Source: Bradyrhizobium sp. BR13661
GTDB lineage: Bacteria > Pseudomonadota > Alphaproteobacteria > Rhizobiales > Xanthobacteraceae
Reading direction: 5' to 3'
Assembly (NCBI RefSeq): GCF_029892425.1
Contig: NZ_JARXWB010000018.1
Span: 90,282-154,281, forward strand
Length of the DNA stretch: 64,000 nucleotides
Position numbers and translations under genes: made by a program. The first letter of the stretch is position 1, and each line of letters begins with the position of its first letter. Positions 60,201 through 64,000 of the stretch are shown here, piece after piece. The notes beneath the pieces are model-generated. The model made no database searches. It was not told the DNA's origin and was given only the letters and a program-made list of their open reading frames with translations.

Positions 60201-61337
60201 ATGTCCACGTCCACCAAGCGCTGCTACTACGAAACCCTCGAAGTCGAACGCACGGCCGACGAGAGCGCACTGAAATCGTCCTTCCGCAAGCTGGCGATGA
60301 AGTTTCACCCGGACCGCAATCCGGGGGACGACAGCAGCGAGGTCAAGTTCAAGGAAATCAACGAGGCCTACGAGGTCCTGAAAGACAAGGACAAGCGCGC
60401 GGCCTATGACCGGTTCGGCCATGCTGCGTTCGAGCAAGGCGGTCCCGGCGGCGGCGGCGCCGGTTTCGGCGCAGGCTTCGCCTCCTCCTTCTCCGACATT
60501 TTCGAAGACTTGTTCGGCATGGCCGGGCAGCGCGGCCGCGGCGGCCGCGAGCGCGGCGCCGACCTGCGCTACAACATGGAAATCACCCTCGAGGAAGCCT
60601 TTGGCGGCAAGACCGCGCAGATCGAGATTCCGGTCTCGGTCACTTGTGAGGCCTGCTCGGGCATCGGCGCCAAGGCCGGCACCAAGCCGAAGACCTGCTC
60701 GACCTGCGCGGGCGCCGGCCGTGTGCGGCAGTCGCAAGGCTTCTTCACGCTCGAGCGCACCTGCCCCGGCTGTCAGGGCCGCGGCCAGATGATCGAGGAT
60801 GCCTGTCCGTCCTGCTCGGGCCAGGGCCGCGTCACGCGCGAGCGGACGCTGTCGGTCAACATCCCGCAGGGCGTCGAGGACGGCACCAGGATCAGGCTTG
60901 CCGGCGAAGGCGAGGCCGGCGTCCGCGGCGGTCCGCCCGGCGACCTCTACATCTTCCTGTCGCTGGCCCAGCACCAGTTCTTCCAGCGCGATGGCGCCGA
61001 TCTGCATTGCCGCGTGCCGATCTCGATGGTGACAGCCGCGCTTGGCGGTGAATTCGAGGTGCCGACCATCGACAAGGGCAAGGCCAAGGTGAAGGTGCCC
61101 GCCGGAACCCAGTCGGCTCGCCGATTCCGCATCGCATCAAAGGGTATGCCGGTGCTGCGGTCGCGGCAGATGGGCGACATGTACGTCCAGGTCGTGGTCG
61201 AGACCCCGCAGAATCTCACCAAGAAACAGCAGGAATTGCTGGCCGAGTTCGAAAAGCTCTCCTCCGGTAACACCCAGCCGGAATCCGAGGGCTTCTTCGC
61301 CAAGGTCAAGGATTTCTTCGGTAATCGGGCGAACTGA
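60201..61337 (+). CDS. dnaJ: Co-chaperone DnaJ (Hsp40)
   Basis: A 378-residue type I Hsp40 that stimulates DnaK ATPase. The J domain has the HPD motif at residues 36-38. A Gly-rich region (GGPGGGGAGFGAGF) follows, then four zinc repeats (CEACSGIG, CSTCAGAG, CPGCQGRG, CPSCSGQG) and the C-terminal substrate domain. ATG 60201. The 261-bp dnaK-dnaJ gap has a hairpin and, at 60132-60138, an RpoH-like -10 word CCTATAT without a matching -35, so a separate dnaJ promoter is doubtful. Confidence 0.98.
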   Translation: MSTSTKRCYYETLEVERTADESALKSSFRKLAMKFHPDRNPGDDSSEVKFKEINEAYEVLKDKDKRAAYDRFGHAAFEQGGPGGGGAGFGAGFASSFSDIFEDLFGMAGQRGRGGRERGADLRYNMEITLEEAFGGKTAQIEIPVSVTCEACSGIGAKAGTKPKTCSTCAGAGRVRQSQGFFTLERTCPGCQGRGQMIEDACPSCSGQGRVTRERTLSVNIPQGVEDGTRIRLAGEGEAGVRGGPPGDLYIFLSLAQHQFFQRDGADLHCRVPISMVTAALGGEFEVPTIDKGKAKVKVPAGTQSARRFRIASKGMPVLRSRQMGDMYVQVVVETPQNLTKKQQELLAEFEKLSSGNTQPESEGFFAKVKDFFGNRAN

Positions 61338-61428
61338 CGCGGCTTGACCGTATCGACTTCGGCCTATACGTGTTTATGACCATTTTCTGACACGCCGCGG
61401 TCCCGCGGTCGTCCCGTCCGGTCCAGAC

Positions 61429-62031
61429 ATGCCCTTGCCGTCGTCGTCCGCGCGTGCGTTGAAGAAGCCCCGTCTCGATGACGAGGTGCGCTTCCTCAGA
61501 TCGTGGATCGAAAAGCCGCTGCACATGGGCGCGGTGATGCCGTCGGGCAAGCTGCTCGCCCGGACCATGGCCCATTACGTCGATGTCGATTCGGACGCGC
61601 CTGTCGTCGAGCTCGGGCCCGGCACGGGTGCCATCACGTCGGCGCTGGTCGAGCGCGGCGTCGACCAGAAGCGACTCGTCCTCGTCGAGTACAATCCCGG
61701 CTTTTGCGCGCTTTTGCGCGACCGCTATCCGCAGGCGACCGTGGTGCAGGGCGATGCCTATCGCCTGCGCGACACGCTCTGGAACGTGCTGAGCGCCCCT
61801 GCGTCTGCCGTCGTGTCCGGCCTGCCGCTCGTCACAAAACCGATGCTGACGCGGCTGCGGCTCATTCGCGACGCCTTCCTGGCGCTCGCGCCCGGCGCGC
61901 CCTTCGTCCAGTTCACCTATGCGGTGGTGCCGCCGATCCCGAAATCGCTGCCCGGCGTATCCACAGAGGCTTCGGAGCGGATCTGGATGAACCTTCCGCC
62001 GGCCCGCGTCTGGGTGTATCGCAAGGACTAA
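61429..62031 (+). CDS. pmtA: Phospholipid N-methyltransferase (PmtA type)
   Basis: A 200-residue SAM-dependent methyltransferase of the Sinorhizobium PmtA type, which methylates phosphatidylethanolamine towards phosphatidylcholine. The SAM-binding motif is VVELGPGTGAITSAL near residue 60. The N-terminal FLRSWIEKPLHMGAVMPSG and the later VVSGLPLVTKPMLTRL match that family. In Bradyrhizobium japonicum pmtA also lies just downstream of dnaKJ. ATG 61429. Paralogues exist in that genus, so the exact step catalysed needs testing. Confidence 0.88.
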   Translation: MPLPSSSARALKKPRLDDEVRFLRSWIEKPLHMGAVMPSGKLLARTMAHYVDVDSDAPVVELGPGTGAITSALVERGVDQKRLVLVEYNPGFCALLRDRYPQATVVQGDAYRLRDTLWNVLSAPASAVVSGLPLVTKPMLTRLRLIRDAFLALAPGAPFVQFTYAVVPPIPKSLPGVSTEASERIWMNLPPARVWVYRKD

Positions 62032-62088
62032 TTCCGCCGGCTTCCTCTCATGCGCGGCGGGCTCGTTTCGCCGAACGTATGGAAGAGG

Positions 62089-62667
62089 ATGTCAGCCCCG
62101 AAGATCCTGGTCATTCCCGGCTCGCTGCGCACCGGCTCGCACAATGCGAAGCTGGCGGCGGTGGCTAGCTATGAATTCGCCCAGGCCGGCGTCGACATCA
62201 CCCGCATCTCGCTCGCCGATTTTCCGCTGCCGATCTACGACGGCGATCTCCAGGCCAAGTCAGGCGTGCCCAAGCACGCCGTCAATCTCAAGCGCATGAT
62301 CAGCGCGCATCATGGCGTGCTGATCGTCTCGCCGGAATACAACGCCTCGGTGCCGCCGCTGTTGAAGAATGCGATCGACTGGGTCAGCCGTGTGCAGGAT
62401 CCGCACGAGGCGCGCGGCGAGGTGTTCCGCAACCGCGCCTTCGCGCTCGCTGGCGCGTCGCAGAGCCGGCTTGGAGCAGCGCGCGCGCTGCAGGCGTTGC
62501 GCCTGATTCTGACGTCCTGCCACGCCAATGTCATCGCCAACCAGGTCACGCTCGCCTTTGCCGACGAGGCCTATGACGACATGGACAGGCTCAAGAGCCA
62601 GGGCGACATCGACTCCATGAAGGAGATGGTGCGGCAGTTGATCGATATTTCCCAACGCATGATGTGA
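62089..62667 (+). CDS. NADPH-dependent FMN reductase-family protein
   Basis: A 192-residue flavodoxin-fold reductase. ILVIPGSLRTGSHNAKLA is the FMN phosphate loop and LIVSPEYNASVPPLLKNAIDWVSR is the signature of this family, which includes azo- and chromate reductases. ATG 62089 with GGAAGAGG upstream; an ATG at 62050 is less likely. It precedes pyrF by six bases, so the two share a transcript. Confidence 0.9.
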   Translation: MSAPKILVIPGSLRTGSHNAKLAAVASYEFAQAGVDITRISLADFPLPIYDGDLQAKSGVPKHAVNLKRMISAHHGVLIVSPEYNASVPPLLKNAIDWVSRVQDPHEARGEVFRNRAFALAGASQSRLGAARALQALRLILTSCHANVIANQVTLAFADEAYDDMDRLKSQGDIDSMKEMVRQLIDISQRMM

Positions 62668-62673
62668 GGTGAC

Positions 62674-63387
62674 ATGACGCCAGCCGAAATCGCCCCGAAA
62701 GACCGCCTGATCGTTGCGCTCGATTTGGCGAGCGTTGATGCCGCGGAGGCAATGATCGCGCGGCTCGGCGACAGCGTCACCTTCTACAAGATCGGATATC
62801 GCCTCGCTTATGCTGGCGGACTGCCACTGGTCGCGAAGCTCGCCGACAGTGGCAAGAAGGTCTTTCTCGATCTCAAGCTGCACGACATCGGCAACACCGT
62901 GGCGCAAGGCGTCGAGAGCATCACCAGACTGGGCGCAACTTTTCTCACCGTGCACGCTTATCCGCAGACCATGAAGGGCGCCGTCGAGGGCCGCGGCTCC
63001 TCGAAGCTGAAGCTCCTCGCCGTCACCGTGCTGACGTCCTACAACGACGACGATCTGCACGCGGCAGGCTTCCGGCTCAGTGTCTCCGAGCTGGTAGAGG
63101 CGCGCGCGCAGCAGGCGCAGGTGCTTGGCGTCGACGGTCTCGTGTCCTCCCCCGAGGAGGTCGGAAGCCTGCGCAAGATCGTCGGTCATCAGATGCATCT
63201 CGTCACGCCCGGTATTCGCCCGGCGGGCTCGGCAACCGGTGACCAGAAGCGCATCATGACGCCCGGTCGTGCGATTGTCGCGGGCGCGGATTATCTCGTC
63301 GTCGGGCGGCCGGTGGTGGAAGCCGCTGACCCCAAGGCGGTCGCTGAAGCCATCCAGGCCGAGATCGCACAGGCGCTTGGAGCATGA
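62674..63387 (+). CDS. pyrF: Orotidine-5'-phosphate decarboxylase
   Basis: A 237-residue TIM barrel for the last step of UMP synthesis. The catalytic DLKLHDIGNT holds Asp66, Lys68 and Asp71; RLIVALDLASVDAAEAM opens the barrel and VTPGIRPAGSATGDQKRIMTP is the phosphate loop. ATG 62674. The last codon and the TGA stop lie inside the GAGCATGATC repeat that follows. Confidence 0.97.
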   Translation: MTPAEIAPKDRLIVALDLASVDAAEAMIARLGDSVTFYKIGYRLAYAGGLPLVAKLADSGKKVFLDLKLHDIGNTVAQGVESITRLGATFLTVHAYPQTMKGAVEGRGSSKLKLLAVTVLTSYNDDDLHAAGFRLSVSELVEARAQQAQVLGVDGLVSSPEEVGSLRKIVGHQMHLVTPGIRPAGSATGDQKRIMTPGRAIVAGADYLVVGRPVVEAADPKAVAEAIQAEIAQALGA

Positions 63388-63428
63388 TCCGGAAAAGTGT
63401 GAAGCGGTTTTCCGATCAGATCATGCTC
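63380..63428. repeat. Palindromic element, GAGCATGATC family, overlapping the pyrF stop
   Basis: A 49-bp member with perfect ends GAGCATGATC and GATCATGCTC and an inner CCGGAAAA/TTTTCCG pair. Its first eight bases encode the final Ala codon and TGA stop of pyrF. It ends 35 bases before the DUF1330 gene. Confidence 0.87.
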
Positions 63429-63463
63429 AAATAGAGACCACCAACAACACAGGGAGAAGAACA

Positions 63464-63775
63464 ATGGCAAAAGGCTACTGGATCGGGCGCGTCGATGTGA
63501 GCAATGACGAGGGCTACAAGCCCTATGCGGTCGCCAATGGTCCGATCTTCAGGAAATGGGGCGGCCGCTTCGTCGTCCGCGCCGGCAAGTTCACCACCGT
63601 CGAAGGCGCCAGCCGCACCCGCACCGTCGTGATCGAATTCCCCGACTACCAGACCGCAATCGGCTGCTACAATTCGCCGGAATACCAGGCCAACATCAAG
63701 GTGCGCCAGCCGCACTCGATCGCCGACCTCATCATCATCGAGGGCTATGACGGCCCGCAGCCGGCGGACGGTTGA
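63464..63775 (+). CDS. DUF1330-family protein
   Basis: A 103-residue protein of the DUF1330 dimeric alpha/beta-barrel family: KGYWIGRVDVSNDEGYKPY, FVVRAGKFTTVEG, VVIEFPDYQTAIGCYNSPEYQ. The family is widespread and uncharacterised; no catalytic site is established. ATG 63464 with AGGGAGAAG upstream. It follows pyrF, separated by a palindromic element. Confidence 0.9.
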   Translation: MAKGYWIGRVDVSNDEGYKPYAVANGPIFRKWGGRFVVRAGKFTTVEGASRTRTVVIEFPDYQTAIGCYNSPEYQANIKVRQPHSIADLIIIEGYDGPQPADG

Positions 63776-63790
63776 GGCGCAGTTTGTCTT

Positions 63791-63846
63791 ACCCTCCCCT
63801 GGAGGGGAGGGTCGATCGCGCGCAGCGCGAGCGGGGTGGGGTGATC
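63791..63846. repeat. Hairpin element after the DUF1330 gene
   Basis: ACCCTCCCCT-GG-AGGGGAGGGT (63791-63812) is a perfect 10-bp stem, followed by a second inverted pair CGCGCGCAGCGCG and GCGGGGTGGGGTGATC, a layout known from intergenic repeats in Bradyrhizobium. It could terminate the DUF1330 transcript, 15 bases after its stop. Confidence 0.75.
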
Positions 63847-63884
63847 TCTCAACACGGGCACTGTTCGTCGCGGAGGGACCGTGG

Positions 63885-64000
63885 CCCCCCCCCCCCCCCC
63901 CCCCCCCCCCGGCCCCCCCCCCCCCCCCCGGCGGGGTAGAACATGGCCAACATAAACGAAAACACACAAAAAACCCCCAAAAAAACATACACCAGAGCCC
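63885..64000. other. Poly-C and AC-rich end, probable sequencing or assembly artefact
   Basis: A run of 26 C (63885-63910), two G, 17 C (63913-63929), then about 70 bases with a composition unlike the rest of the window (A/C-rich, runs of A and C). Nothing here supports a gene. It looks like low-quality sequence at the end of a contig. Confidence 0.8.

Noticed and set aside
63416..63988. A 190-codon minus-strand frame with a Gly-rich stretch at the window end
   Set aside because: The Gly run is the translation of the poly-C artefact and the rest is antisense to the DUF1330 gene.

Overview
The window looks like a chromosomal core segment of a Bradyrhizobium-like alphaproteobacterium (Hyphomicrobiales). 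The evidence is its high GC content, frequent GTG/TTG starts, alphaproteobacterial gene orders (mnmE-mnmG-rsmG-parAB, hslV/hslU next to hisBHAF, leuS-lptE-holA, coaE-dnaQ-secB), a Sinorhizobium-type phospholipid N-methyltransferase beside dnaKJ, and several families of short palindromic elements of the kind seen between genes in Bradyrhizobium and Rhodopseudomonas. No tRNA, rRNA, insertion sequence, phage gene or CRISPR array was seen. Every protein gene looks intact except ftsK, which is cut by the window edge.

Layout. 0-5.2 kb: ftsK 3' end, a LolA-like carrier, exonuclease III, a cyclic-nucleotide-binding protein with a CenR/OtpR-type response regulator, an L,D-transpeptidase and a hydratase. 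5.2-8.9 kb: YggS and two convergent diguanylate cyclases. 9.0-13.4 kb: leuS-lptE-holA. 13.5-22.1 kb, all on the minus strand: parB, parA, rsmG, mnmG, mnmE, rho, hemJ, with five near-perfect parS palindromes between 16.2 and 18.5 kb. 22.15-22.6 kb: a non-coding gap where transcription diverges, the best candidate for oriC. 22.6-29.1 kb: ppsR, maf, coaE, dnaQ, secB (reverse), a Tim44-like gene, mltA, smr. 29.2-36.7 kb: the hslUV protease, then hisB-DUF2628-hisHAFE-coaA. 36.8-41.3 kb: hybrid histidine kinase, an exported unknown protein, comM. 41.6-47.2 kb: a PilZ protein, a TadD-like lipoprotein and part of a Tad/Flp pilus operon (cpaBCDE). 47.5-53.8 kb: gshB, yraN, rsmI, an LpoA-like lipoprotein, hemW, rdgB, rph. 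54-63.8 kb: hrcA, grpE, a Tat-type exported nicotinamidase homologue, an exported unknown protein, dnaK with a clear RpoH promoter, dnaJ, pmtA, an FMN reductase, pyrF and a DUF1330 gene. From about 63,885 the sequence turns into poly-C and then AC-rich text that looks like a sequencing or assembly artefact.

How the parts fit together. The centre is an origin/segregation region: ParA/ParB, their parS sites, a putative oriC and forks that would be co-oriented with genes on both sides. Around it are translation, tRNA-modification, DNA-repair and protein quality-control genes (HslUV, HrcA/GrpE/DnaK/DnaJ, SecB). The accessory interest lies in the partial Tad locus, where tadD carries a large dyad abutting its start codon and a 15-bp tandem array separates it from cpaE. 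It also lies in the consistent placement of palindromes at convergent gene junctions, and in the absence of aroE and hemE from places where relatives carry them.
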